In this document: positions 8,553-16,971 of the stretch, piece after piece
Numbering within the stretch: position 1 is the first letter of the stretch
How the letters are laid out: the number at the start of each line of letters is the position of its first letter
Source of the DNA: Variovorax sp. OK212
GTDB lineage: Bacteria > Pseudomonadota > Gammaproteobacteria > Burkholderiales > Burkholderiaceae_C
Direction: 5' to 3'
Length of the DNA: 64,000 nt
Assembly: GCF_900112425.1 (NCBI RefSeq)
Contig: NZ_FOLP01000008.1
Coordinates: 124,001-188,000, forward strand
Translations under genes and position numbers: made by a program
Notes under the pieces: model-generated
Databases searched by the model: none
Seen by the model: only the letters and a program-made list of their open reading frames with translations
What the model was told of the DNA's origin: nothing

Positions 8553-9329
8553 ATGGCCGAAGCTTCGAAACCCCGCAGAACACCGGCATCGCTGGCATGG
8601 CTGAGCGTGCTGTCGCTGCTGATCTTCCTGCTCGGATGGGAGCTGGTCTGCCGCGCCGGCGTGGTCGATCCCATCTTCCTGCCACCGCCGTCGCAGGTGC
8701 TTGCCAGGGCCTCCAACATGTGGGGGCAGGGCACGCTGGTGTGGCACGTGCTGGCGTCGACGCGGCGCGTGATGGTCGGCTTCCTGGCCGCCGTCGCGGT
8801 CGCGATCCCGCTGGGCATCTGGCTCGGCACCTCGCGCATCGCCCGCGCGATCTTCGACCCGGTGATCTCGTTCCTGCGCCCGCTGCCTTCCATGAGCTGG
8901 ATCCCGCTGTCGCTGCTGTGGTTCGGGATCAATGAAACGCAGAAGTACAGCATCGTCTTCATGGGCTCGTTCGTGCCGGCGCTGCTGTACGTGATGGAGG
9001 CCACGCGCAGCATCGATCCGCTGCTGATTCGCGCCGCGCGCAACCTGGGCGCGCAGCGCTGGCAGGTCATGCGCGAGGTGCTGCTGCCGGGCTGCCTGCC
9101 GCAGATCATCTCGGGCATGAAGATCATCCTGGGCCTGTCGTGGACCTGCGTGATCTCGGCCGAACTGGTCGCGGCCAAGGAGGGCCTGGGCTTCATGATC
9201 ATGAACGGCAAGGAGTTCTTCCAGACCGACACCGTGGTCCTGGGCATGGTGCTCATCAGCTTCACCGTGCTGGCGACCGACCTGCTCGTGCGCGCGCTGG
9301 AGCGCTGGCTTCTCGATTGGCAAAAATGA
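8553..9329 (+). CDS. ABC transporter permease (SsuC/TauC-like)
   Basis: Inner-membrane subunit of the importer, 258 residues with about six hydrophobic segments. The cytoplasmic coupling loop carries the binding-protein-dependent permease signature around AARNLGAQRWQVMREVLLPGCLPQIISGMK (about residues 161-190, shown here only as a location: AARNLGAQRW then VLLPGCLPQI). Starts 1 bp after the binding-protein stop and overlaps the ATPase start by 4 bp (ATGA), so translation is probably coupled. Confidence 0.9.
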   Translation: MAEASKPRRTPASLAWLSVLSLLIFLLGWELVCRAGVVDPIFLPPPSQVLARASNMWGQGTLVWHVLASTRRVMVGFLAAVAVAIPLGIWLGTSRIARAIFDPVISFLRPLPSMSWIPLSLLWFGINETQKYSIVFMGSFVPALLYVMEATRSIDPLLIRAARNLGAQRWQVMREVLLPGCLPQIISGMKIILGLSWTCVISAELVAAKEGLGFMIMNGKEFFQTDTVVLGMVLISFTVLATDLLVRALERWLLDWQK

Positions 9330-10105
9330 CAAACAGCATGATCAGTATTCGCGACGTGTCGAAGAGCTTCGGCGACAACCACGTCCTGTCGAGCCTCGAC
9401 CTCGAGGTGAAGAAGGGCGAGTTCCTTGTGCTGCTGGGCGCGTCGGGCTGCGGCAAGTCGACGCTGCTGAACCTCATGGCGGGCTTCGAGAAGCCGACGC
9501 ACGGCACCGTGTCGGTCAACGGCAAGCGCATCGACGACGTCACTTCCGCCTGCGGCATGGTGTTCCAGCAGTACGCGCTCTTCCCGTGGCAGACGGTGCA
9601 GCAGAACGTGGAGTTCGGGCTCAAGATGAAGAAGGTGCCCAAGGACGAGCGCGCGGCCGTGGCGCGCCGCTTCATCGAGATGGTCGGCTTGAAGGGCAGC
9701 GAGAACAAGTACCCGCAGGCGCTCTCCGGCGGCATGAAGCAGCGCGTGTCCATTGCGCGCGTGCTGGCCAACGACCCCGACGTGATGCTGTTCGACGAAC
9801 CCTTCGCCGCGCTGGACGCCATGACGCGCCAGGTGCTGCAGGACCAGCTGCTGTCGATCTACGAGCAGAGCGGCAAGACGATCGTCTTCATCACGCACTC
9901 CATCGACGAGGCCCTGATGCTGTCGACCCGCATGGTCATCATGGGCTCGCGCCCGGGGCGCGTGGTGCAGGACATCCGCAACGAGCTGCCGCATCCGCGC
10001 ACGGCGGAGATCCAGCTGTCGGAAGACTTCATCGCACTGAAGCGTTCGATCTGGGAAACGGTGCAGGAGGAAGTCGGGCGCACCCTGGCGGTATCGCGCG
10101 GCTGA
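9326..10105 (+). CDS. ABC transporter ATP-binding protein (SsuB/TauB-like)
   Basis: ATPase of the importer. Walker A GASGCGKST at residues 38-46, Q-loop near VFQQYALFPW, signature LSGGMKQR, Walker B VMLFDEP and the H-loop in VFITHS are all present, so it should be active. The ATG at 9326 overlaps the permease stop (ATGA) and gives 259 residues, the family size; the longer in-frame extension upstream is inside the permease gene. Followed 17 bp later by a strong hairpin terminator. Confidence 0.93.
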   Translation: MTNSMISIRDVSKSFGDNHVLSSLDLEVKKGEFLVLLGASGCGKSTLLNLMAGFEKPTHGTVSVNGKRIDDVTSACGMVFQQYALFPWQTVQQNVEFGLKMKKVPKDERAAVARRFIEMVGLKGSENKYPQALSGGMKQRVSIARVLANDPDVMLFDEPFAALDAMTRQVLQDQLLSIYEQSGKTIVFITHSIDEALMLSTRMVIMGSRPGRVVQDIRNELPHPRTAEIQLSEDFIALKRSIWETVQEEVGRTLAVSRG

Positions 10106-10122
10106 ACTGCAGGCCTCAATGA

Positions 10123-10155
10123 AAAAGCACCGGGACTTTGCGTCCCGGTGCTTTT
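10123..10155. terminator. Bidirectional Rho-independent terminator
   Basis: Perfect 14-bp stem AAAAGCACCGGGAC / GTCCCGGTGCTTTT with loop TTTGC. The A-run and T-run on the two sides make it work in both directions, ending the ABC importer operon on the plus strand and the etfBA operon on the minus strand. Confidence 0.92.
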
Positions 10156-10180
10156 CTTCATGGGCGCGTGAAGGCGCGAG

Positions 10181-11113
10181 TCAGAGCGTGTTCGTGAGTT
10201 CGGGCACGGCCACGAACAGGTCGGCGACGAGGCCGTAGTCGGCCACGCTGAAGATCGGGGCTTCTTCGTCCTTGTTGATTGCGACGATGACCTTGGAGTC
10301 CTTCATGCCGGCCAGATGCTGGATCGCGCCGGAGATGCCCGCTGCGATGTAGAGCTGGGGGGCGACGATCTTGCCCGTCTGGCCCACTTGCCAGTCGTTG
10401 GGGGCGTAGCCCGCGTCGACGGCTGCGCGGCTGGCACCCAGGCCTGCGTTGAGCTTGTCGGCCAGCGGGGCCATGACCTCCTGGAACTTCTCGGCGCTGC
10501 CGAGTGCGCGGCCACCGGAGACGATGATCTTGGCGGCCGTCAGTTCAGGGCGTTCGCTCTTCGTGACTTCGCGGCCGACGAAGCTGCTCTTGCCGCTGTC
10601 CGCGACGCCTTCAGCCGTTTCGATCGCTGCGCTGCCACCGGTGGCTGCCGCGGCGTCGAAGCCGGTCGTGCGAACGGTGATGACCTTGGTGGCATCGCTG
10701 CTCTGCACGGTGGCGATGGCGTTGCCGGCGTAGATCGGGCGCTCGAAGGTGTCGGGGCTGTCGACCTTGGTGATGTCGCTGATCTGGGCCACGTCCAGCT
10801 TGGCGGCCACGCGGGGGGCCACGTTCTTGCCGTTGGCGGTCGAGGGGAACAGGATGTGGCTGTAGTTCGCTGCGATGGCGAGGACTTGAGCGGCGACGTT
10901 CTCGGCGAGGTTTTCAGCGAGGCTCGGGCTGTCGGCTGCGATGACCTTGGTCACGCCTGCGATCTGGGCAGCGGCCTTGGCGGCTTCTGCTGCGTTCGCG
11001 CCTGCGACCAGCACGTGGACCTCGCCACCGCACGCCAGTGCAGCAGTCACGGTGTTCAGGGTCGCCGGCTTGATGCTGGCATGGTCGTGTTCGGCAATAA
11101 CAAGTGCGGTCAT
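10181..11113 (-). CDS. etfA: Electron transfer flavoprotein alpha subunit
   Basis: Large subunit of ETF, which accepts electrons from acyl-CoA dehydrogenases and passes them to ETF-ubiquinone oxidoreductase. The C-terminal FAD domain is intact, with GGRALGSAEKF and the segment VGQTGKIVAPQLYIAAGISG followed by AINKDEEAPIF, the family signature region. 310 residues, normal length. Starts 2 bp after the etfB stop. Natural partner for the five acyl-CoA dehydrogenases in this window, although none is in the same operon. Confidence 0.95.
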   Translation of the reverse strand: MTALVIAEHDHASIKPATLNTVTAALACGGEVHVLVAGANAAEAAKAAAQIAGVTKVIAADSPSLAENLAENVAAQVLAIAANYSHILFPSTANGKNVAPRVAAKLDVAQISDITKVDSPDTFERPIYAGNAIATVQSSDATKVITVRTTGFDAAAATGGSAAIETAEGVADSGKSSFVGREVTKSERPELTAAKIIVSGGRALGSAEKFQEVMAPLADKLNAGLGASRAAVDAGYAPNDWQVGQTGKIVAPQLYIAAGISGAIQHLAGMKDSKVIVAINKDEEAPIFSVADYGLVADLFVAVPELTNTL

Positions 11114-11115
11114 GT

Positions 11116-11865
11116 TCAGATCACCTTCGCTTCGTTCTTCAGTTTGTCCACCAGCGCTGCAACGTCAGGCACCTTGATGCCGGCACCGCGCTTGGGAGGC
11201 TCTGCGACCTTGAGGGTCTTCAGGCGGGGCTTGACGTCCACGCCCAGATCTTCGGGCTTGAAGACATCCAGCTGCTTCTTCTTGGCCTTCATGATGTTGG
11301 GCAGCGTCACGTAGCGTGGCTCGTTCAGGCGCAGGTCGGTCGTGATGACCGCGGGCAGCGTGAGGCTCAGCGTTTCCATGCCGCCGTCGACTTCGCGAGA
11401 GACGGTGACCTTGTCGCCAGCGACTTCGACCTTGGAGGCGAAGGTGGCCTGGGGCAGATCAGCAAGAGCAGCCAGCATCTGGCCGGTCTGGTTCGCGTCG
11501 TCATCGATGGCTTGCTTGCCCAGGATGATCAGCGAGGGCTGTTCCTTGTCGACCAACGCCTTGAGCAGCTTGGCAACCGCCAGGGGCTGCAGCTCTTCGG
11601 TCGTCTCGACCAGGATGCCGCGATCGGCACCGATGGCCATCGCCGTGCGCAGCGTTTCCTGGCACTTCGCATCGCCGCAGGAAACCGCGATCACTTCCGT
11701 GACCACGCCCTTTTCCTTCAGCCGCACAGCCTCTTCGACAGCGATCTCGTCGAAGGGGTTCATGCTCATCTTCACGTTGGCAATGTCCACCCCGGTGCCG
11801 TCGCTCTTCACGCGCACCTTCACGTTGTAGTCGACGACCCGCTTCACGGGCACAAGGATCTTCAT
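11116..11865 (-). CDS. etfB: Electron transfer flavoprotein beta subunit
   Basis: Small ETF subunit, AMP-binding. The ATG at 11865 gives 249 residues beginning MKILVPVKRVVDYNVKVRV, exactly the conserved start of this family, and the frame upstream is not ETF-like. The segment DLRLNEPRYVTLPNIMKAKK carries the ETF-beta signature (recognition loop for dehydrogenases). First gene of etfBA; the 148-bp leader back to the LysR gene should carry the promoter. Confidence 0.95.
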   Translation of the reverse strand: MKILVPVKRVVDYNVKVRVKSDGTGVDIANVKMSMNPFDEIAVEEAVRLKEKGVVTEVIAVSCGDAKCQETLRTAMAIGADRGILVETTEELQPLAVAKLLKALVDKEQPSLIILGKQAIDDDANQTGQMLAALADLPQATFASKVEVAGDKVTVSREVDGGMETLSLTLPAVITTDLRLNEPRYVTLPNIMKAKKKQLDVFKPEDLGVDVKPRLKTLKVAEPPKRGAGIKVPDVAALVDKLKNEAKVI

Positions 11866-12013
11866 ATTCGCGTGAACTCCAGAATTGATTTGAAAGACGG
11901 CGGGCTGATGCCCGATTCGGCGCGCGCCTCGACGCGCCCTGTGCGCAGTGTTGCCAACCGGCAAGCGATCCGGCGAAGAATAAGTCTCGCCGATGCAATG
12001 CTTAAGAACCGAT

Positions 12014-13015
12014 TCAGTCGCCGCTCTCGGAGGCGACGAGCGCGTCCGCGTCCAGCTGCAGCGCGTCGGTGATTTCCCTGGACAGCTGGCGCTTGACCGC
12101 AATGCGGATCAGGTCCCGCACCTCGGTGGGCAAGGCGCCCAGTTCGCCCTGCCGGTAGGCCAGGTAGAAGGTGCGGCTCACATCGACGTAAGGCCGGCCG
12201 CGCCGCACGAACGCGGACATGGGCAGCACGCGGATGTCCGGCAGGAACTGGCGCGACTGCCAGATGCACAAGGGCGTCGTCAGCGCGAACCCCATGCCGT
12301 TGGCGACCAGGCTGAGCAGCGGGTCGGTGGTGTCGAACTCGTAGGTGCGCTCGAGCATGTCGCCGCTGCGCTGCAGGTAGTCGTCGACCTGCTGGCCGAT
12401 CACCGACCTGGCGCTGTAGCGAATGAACTTGAGTTGCCGCTCGAGTTCCGCGAGCGACCCGAGCGGGCCGGCATCGAATCCCGGCGGGAGCACCGCGTAG
12501 AACTTTTCCGAGAACAGCGGCGTGCGCGCAATGCCCGCGGAGCCATGCAGGCTGGTGGTGACTGCCAGGTCCAGTTGCCTGCTCTCGATGGACGCGTCGA
12601 GCGTGGGCGTGATGCCGGACCACAGCCGGATCTGGTGCGACGAACCCGACAGGCCCTTGATGAGCATTGGCCCGACCGTGGCCGCGAACGAGTCGACGCA
12701 TCCGATGCGCACGGTCATGCGCTTGGCGCGGCTGACGCTGCGCACGCTCTCCACCAGCTGGTCGGCCTGCGTCAGCAGTTCCTTCGCGTGTTCGAACAGC
12801 CGCTGCCCCGCGGCCGTGGGCTGCGCGGGGCGCGTGGTGCGGTCCAGCAGGGCGGTGTCGAAGAAGGTCTCCAGCTGCTTGATGCGCTGGGACACGGCGG
12901 CCTGCGAAATCTTCAGGAGCTGTGCCGCGTCGGACACGCTGCCCGACTCGATCACCGCGATCCAGCTGACAAGCAGATCCCAGTCGGGCAGACCTTTCTT
13001 GCTGTTGGAATTCAT
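12014..13015 (-). CDS. LysR-family transcriptional regulator
   Basis: 333 residues from the ATG at 13015: N-terminal winged helix-turn-helix (about residues 10-70, with ESGSVSDAAQLLKISQAAVSQ) and a type-2 periplasmic-binding-like effector domain. Longer in-frame starts exist up to 13213 but this one places the HTH at the usual distance from the N-terminus. It lies 103 bp downstream of an N-formylglutamate amidohydrolase gene on the same strand, so it may regulate that gene and the divergent oxidase/HutD pair (inference). Confidence 0.88.
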   Translation of the reverse strand: MNSNSKKGLPDWDLLVSWIAVIESGSVSDAAQLLKISQAAVSQRIKQLETFFDTALLDRTTRPAQPTAAGQRLFEHAKELLTQADQLVESVRSVSRAKRMTVRIGCVDSFAATVGPMLIKGLSGSSHQIRLWSGITPTLDASIESRQLDLAVTTSLHGSAGIARTPLFSEKFYAVLPPGFDAGPLGSLAELERQLKFIRYSARSVIGQQVDDYLQRSGDMLERTYEFDTTDPLLSLVANGMGFALTTPLCIWQSRQFLPDIRVLPMSAFVRRGRPYVDVSRTFYLAYRQGELGALPTEVRDLIRIAVKRQLSREITDALQLDADALVASESGD

Positions 13016-13063
13016 AGGGGGTGCCGGCAAGGACGAAAGATCGAACGCTTGCATTCGGTCGTC

Positions 13064-13080
13064 GAAAGAAGCTGTCTTTC
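13064..13080. promoter_or_regulatory. Inverted repeat upstream of the LysR gene
   Basis: GAAAGA-AGCTG-TCTTTC, perfect 6-bp arms, 48 bp upstream of the LysR start. Size and position fit a LysR-type autoregulatory site, but this is a single short match and could be chance. Confidence 0.35.
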
Positions 13081-13118
13081 TCATTACAGCATAGCCCCCT
13101 GGCGCGCGAGCCGGTGAA

Positions 13119-13937
13119 TCAGCGGCCCGCGGGAGCGCTGGACTGCACCTGCGCCACGGCCGCCGCCAGCATGCGGGCCAGCAGCGGTTGCACCTTGGCC
13201 GCGGTGTCGGCACGGTACTCGAACGGCGCCTCTTCGTTCATGTACAGGCTCTGGCACATCTCCAGCTGAATGGCATGCACGCCCGATGCGGGCTGCCCGT
13301 ACGAGCGGGTGATGTAGCCGCCCTTGAAGCGGCCGTTCACCACATGCGTGAACGGCGAGCCCTGGTCGGCGGCCGGCCGCAGCGCCGCCTCGAGCACATC
13401 GGCGGCGCAGGACGCGCCATCGTTCGTGCCCACGTTCAGGTCGGGCAGCTTTCCGTCGAACAGCCGCGGGAGCACGCTGGCGATGGAATGCGCTTCCCAC
13501 AGCAGCACCTGCCCATGCAGGGCGCGAAGCCGGTCCAGCTCCGCCCGCAGCGCGTCGTGGTAGGGCTGCCAGTACACCGCGCGGCGGCGCTGGACCTCGG
13601 CATCGGTGGGCGCGCGGCCGGGCAGGTAGAGCGGCTCGCCGCGAAAGCTCTCGGTCGGGCACAGGCCGGTGGTGGTCTGGCCCGGGTACAGGCTTTCGCC
13701 GCCCGGCGGCCGGTTGAGGTCGATCACGTAGCGCGACACGCGCGCACCGATCACCGAGGCGCCCATGTCCCTGGCGAACCCGTACAGCGTGTCGAGGTGC
13801 CAGTCGGTGTCGCGCACGCCGAGCGCTTCGGGCGTCAGGTCGCGCCGCACCTCCTCGGGCAATGCCATGCCCAGGTGTGGAATGGAGACCAGCAGCGGCG
13901 CGTGGCCCTGCACGAGATGGAATGCGTTCGACGTCAT
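13119..13937 (-). CDS. N-formylglutamate amidohydrolase (HutG-like)
   Basis: Metal-dependent hydrolase releasing formate from N-formyl-L-glutamate in the five-step histidine pathway, or a close relative acting on another N-formyl amino acid. The 272-residue protein has the family's SIPHLGMALPEEVRRDL start, RYVIDLNRPP, LWEAHSI and the Arg-rich FKGGYITRSYG segment. ATG at 13937 chosen for family length; no clear Shine-Dalgarno. Divergent from a DAO-type oxidase and a HutD-like gene, which supports an amino-acid catabolic role, but no histidase or urocanase gene is present in the window. Confidence 0.87.
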   Translation of the reverse strand: MTSNAFHLVQGHAPLLVSIPHLGMALPEEVRRDLTPEALGVRDTDWHLDTLYGFARDMGASVIGARVSRYVIDLNRPPGGESLYPGQTTTGLCPTESFRGEPLYLPGRAPTDAEVQRRRAVYWQPYHDALRAELDRLRALHGQVLLWEAHSIASVLPRLFDGKLPDLNVGTNDGASCAADVLEAALRPAADQGSPFTHVVNGRFKGGYITRSYGQPASGVHAIQLEMCQSLYMNEEAPFEYRADTAAKVQPLLARMLAAAVAQVQSSAPAGR

Positions 13938-14123
13938 GGGAAGAAAGGAGGGGAGAGGGGCATGGAGGGGCGCGCGGCGGTGGCACATCGTGGGTTGTGC
14001 CGGCGATGCGGGCGACAACTCAAGCGGGGCTGATGCTGAAAATCAGTTCCCCCAATGCCCAGCGGGAAATGGAGAGCGGCTTTTACGCTCCGGCTCATCC
14101 GTTTATCTTGTCAGGACTGTGGA

Positions 14124-15308
14124 ATGAAAACCTATGACGCGATCGTGATCGGCGCCGGTGTGATCGGCACCTCGGTCGCCTACCATCTCGCCCGCCTTGG
14201 CTGCACCAACGTTCTGGTGCTGGACCGCACGCAGATCGGTGCCGGCACCACCTCGCAGTCCAGCGGCATCCTGCGCACGCACTATTCCGTGATCGAGAAC
14301 GTGCGCCTGGCACAGACGTCCTGGCGCATCTTCAACGACTTCGCCAACTACCTGGGCGACGACGAGGCATCGGCGGGCCTGGTGAAGTCGGGCTACCTGA
14401 TCGCGGCGCCCGAAGGCCCGAAGCTGAGCCCGCTGCGCGCCGCGCTCGACGCACAGCGCGCGCAGGGCATCCAGGTCGACCTGCTCGACGCGCAGCAGGC
14501 CGCGAGCCTGCTGCCGATCGCCCGCTTCGACGATGCCGCGCTGATCGGCTACGAACCCGAAGCCGGCTTTGCCGACGCCTACCTGGTGGCGACCAGCTTC
14601 GCCCGCACGGCTCGCCGCCTGGGCGTGAAGATCATGGAAGGCGTGGAGGTGCACAGCCTGGTCGTCGAGAACGGCCGCGTCGCCGGCGTCGAGACCTCGC
14701 AGGGCCGGTTCACCGCGCCCACGGTGGTCAGCGTGCAGAACATCTGGTCCACCGACATCGAGCGCTGGACCGGCATCCGGAGCCCGGTGAAGGCGGAGCG
14801 CCACGCGGTGCTCGCCCTCGAAGGGCCCGAGGCCTACACCTTCAAGATGCCGGTCTACAAGGACCTGGGCTCGCCGGGCATGCTGTACTGCCGCAGCTAC
14901 GGCGGCAACCAGATGCTGGTGAGCGAGGGCATCGTCGGCGAAACGCTGGACAGCCCCGACAACGAGCAGGGCGACATCAGCATGGACTACATGGTCGAGG
15001 TCGGCGAACAGGTGGCCGGGCGCTTCCCGAGCTTCGAGACCGCCGGTGTCGCCTCGTCGTGGACGGGCGTGTACGACGTCACGCCCGACTGGAACCCGGT
15101 GCTGGGGCGGTTGCCGGAGCTGCCGGGCCTGGTGGTCGGCTACGGCTTCTCGGGCCACGGCTTCAAGCTGTCGCCGGCTGTGGGACTGGTGCTCGCGCAA
15201 TCGGCGCTGGGGCTGAAGACCGAGGTCGACATCGAGCCCTACGCCCTCGAGCGTTTTCGCACCGGCGGGTTGCTGACCGGAAAGTACGGGCTCGGCGCGG
15301 TGTCCTGA
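14124..15308 (+). CDS. FAD-dependent oxidoreductase, DAO family
   Basis: Flavoprotein amine/amino-acid oxidase or dehydrogenase of the D-amino-acid oxidase superfamily, similar in layout to the beta subunit of sarcosine oxidase. The dinucleotide fold GAGVIGTSVAYHLARLG is at residues 10-26; near the C-terminus VYDVTPDWNPVLG and GYGFSGHGFKLSPAVG form the FAD- and substrate-side motifs. 394 residues from the ATG at 14124, preceded by AGGA. Followed after 3 bp by a HutD-like gene, so the two are probably one transcript. Substrate unknown. Confidence 0.85.
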   Translation: MKTYDAIVIGAGVIGTSVAYHLARLGCTNVLVLDRTQIGAGTTSQSSGILRTHYSVIENVRLAQTSWRIFNDFANYLGDDEASAGLVKSGYLIAAPEGPKLSPLRAALDAQRAQGIQVDLLDAQQAASLLPIARFDDAALIGYEPEAGFADAYLVATSFARTARRLGVKIMEGVEVHSLVVENGRVAGVETSQGRFTAPTVVSVQNIWSTDIERWTGIRSPVKAERHAVLALEGPEAYTFKMPVYKDLGSPGMLYCRSYGGNQMLVSEGIVGETLDSPDNEQGDISMDYMVEVGEQVAGRFPSFETAGVASSWTGVYDVTPDWNPVLGRLPELPGLVVGYGFSGHGFKLSPAVGLVLAQSALGLKTEVDIEPYALERFRTGGLLTGKYGLGAVS

Positions 15309-15311
15309 CGC

Positions 15312-15899
15312 GTGACCCGTTTCGACCTTGCCCGGTTGCCCGCCACGCCTTGGCGCAACGGCGGCGGCTGGACGCGGGAAATCGGTGCGGGTGTCTTCCT
15401 CTCATCGGTCGGCGAGGCTCGCGCCGACCTGGATTGGGACTGGCGCCTGAGCGTCGCGTCCATCGCGAAGGACGGCGCGTTCTCGACGTTCGCGGGCATC
15501 GACCGCGTCGCCGTGCTGGTCGACGGCGCCGTCACGTTGCAGTCCGGGGCGGCCATGCTGTCGTGGTGCTCACAGGGCGATGCACATGCGTTCGCGGGCG
15601 AGGCACCGTTCGACGCCCGGCTCCAGGCCGGCCCCGCGCGCTTCTTCAATGTGATGACGCGGCGCGCGAACGCCCGCGCTGAAGTCCGCGTGCATCGCCA
15701 GGGGTTTCGGCTGGCGGCGACGGGTGCGGCGCAGGTGTGCCTGCTGGTGCTGAAGGGGCGCTTTCGCGTCGTCACCCCTTCCGGTGAACAGCCACTCGAC
15801 GCGGCGCACGGGCTGATCGGCGAACCTCCAGCGGAAGCACTGGAGATCCGGATGCTCGGCGAGGCCGGATGCATCGCGCAGGTGCAGCTGTTGCGCTGA
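15312..15899 (+). CDS. HutD/Ves family cupin protein
   Basis: 195-residue cupin-fold protein of the HutD/Ves family, recognised from TPWRNGGGWTREI at the N-terminus, WDWRLSVASI and RFFNVMTRR. HutD proteins accompany histidine-utilisation genes in other bacteria and are thought to modulate the pathway, but their exact job is not settled. GTG start at 15312, 3 bp after the oxidase stop. With the nearby HutG-like enzyme it supports a histidine-related or N-formyl-amino-acid role for this cluster. Confidence 0.88.
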   Translation: MTRFDLARLPATPWRNGGGWTREIGAGVFLSSVGEARADLDWDWRLSVASIAKDGAFSTFAGIDRVAVLVDGAVTLQSGAAMLSWCSQGDAHAFAGEAPFDARLQAGPARFFNVMTRRANARAEVRVHRQGFRLAATGAAQVCLLVLKGRFRVVTPSGEQPLDAAHGLIGEPPAEALEIRMLGEAGCIAQVQLLR

Positions 15900-15929
15900 T
15901 GCGCGGCGCCGCACGCCGGCCGTCGCGCC

Positions 15930-16895
15930 TCAGTGCGACTGCTTCGGCAGGTTCAGGCTCTTCAACATCGGCACCCAGCGCTCGAACTCCGTCTGCACGA
16001 ACTTCGCCAGCTCTTCCGGCGTGCCGCCGCGCGGCTCCATGCCCATGGCGCGTGCGCGGGTCACGAAGTCGGGCTGCGCGATGACTTCGTTCACGACCTT
16101 GTTGAGACGGCGGATCGAATCGGCCGGCGTGCCCGAGGGCACCGAGAGCGAATACCACAGCACCGCCTCGAAGTCGTAGCCCTGCTCCTTGAAGGTCGGT
16201 GCGTCGGGCACCTGCGGCAGCCGCTTGCTGTCCATCACGCCCAGCACGCGCAGCTTGCCCGCCTGGATCAGCGACAGCGAACCCGTGAGCGAGGTGCCGT
16301 GGATGTCGATGGTGTTGCTCAGCAGCGCCTGCACGGCCGGCGCGTCGCCGTTGAAGGGCACGTGCGTGGTGCTGAAGCCCTGGGTCTTCTCGAAGCTCAG
16401 CGGCGCCAGGTTGGTGAGGATGGCCTCGCCCGGCGAACCGCGGTTGATCTTGCCGGGGTTGGCCTTGGCGTAGGACACCAGTTCCTTGATGTTCTTGTAC
16501 GGCAGGTCGGTGCGCCCGACGATGATCGCGGGCTGGTAGCCGATCTGCGTGACGGGCGCGAAGTCCTTCTTCGGGTCGTAGGGCAGCTTGTCGTACAGCA
16601 CGGTGTTGTTGGCCAGCGTGCCGAGCGAGGAGACCAGCACCGTGAGGCCGTCGGGGCGGGAGCGGGCCACGTAGTCGGCGGCCACGATGCCGCTCGCGCC
16701 GGGCTTGTTCTCCACGATGATCTGCGTGCCCTTCTTGGCGAGCTCGGAGGCCAGCAGGCGCACGTACTGGTCGGTGCCGCCGCCGGCCGCGAAGGGCACG
16801 ACCATGCGGATGGGTTGCTGTGCCTGCGCCGAGCCCGCACCCGACATCAAGGCCAGCCCGAGCAACAGCGGGGCGATGAGTTTTCGATGAATCAC
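15930..16895 (-). CDS. Bug/TctC family extracytoplasmic solute receptor
   Basis: Periplasmic receptor of the tripartite tricarboxylate family. Signal peptide at residues 1-25 (cleavage after GSAQA), then the family opening IRMVVPFAAGGGTDQYVR and ENKPGASG. 321 residues. GTG start at 16895 preceded by GGAG. No TctA/TctB membrane partners are adjacent, so it is an orphan receptor as is typical of Bug-rich betaproteobacteria. The CoA-transferase gene upstream on the same strand suggests a carboxylic acid ligand. Confidence 0.92.
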   Translation of the reverse strand: MIHRKLIAPLLLGLALMSGAGSAQAQQPIRMVVPFAAGGGTDQYVRLLASELAKKGTQIIVENKPGASGIVAADYVARSRPDGLTVLVSSLGTLANNTVLYDKLPYDPKKDFAPVTQIGYQPAIIVGRTDLPYKNIKELVSYAKANPGKINRGSPGEAILTNLAPLSFEKTQGFSTTHVPFNGDAPAVQALLSNTIDIHGTSLTGSLSLIQAGKLRVLGVMDSKRLPQVPDAPTFKEQGYDFEAVLWYSLSVPSGTPADSIRRLNKVVNEVIAQPDFVTRARAMGMEPRGGTPEELAKFVQTEFERWVPMLKSLNLPKQSH

Positions 16896-16971
16896 TTTGT
16901 CTCCGATCTCTTTTCAAAGGGTCGATGGCGCCGGGCCAGTACCGTCGAGCCAGTCTATCGACGGGGTTGCA

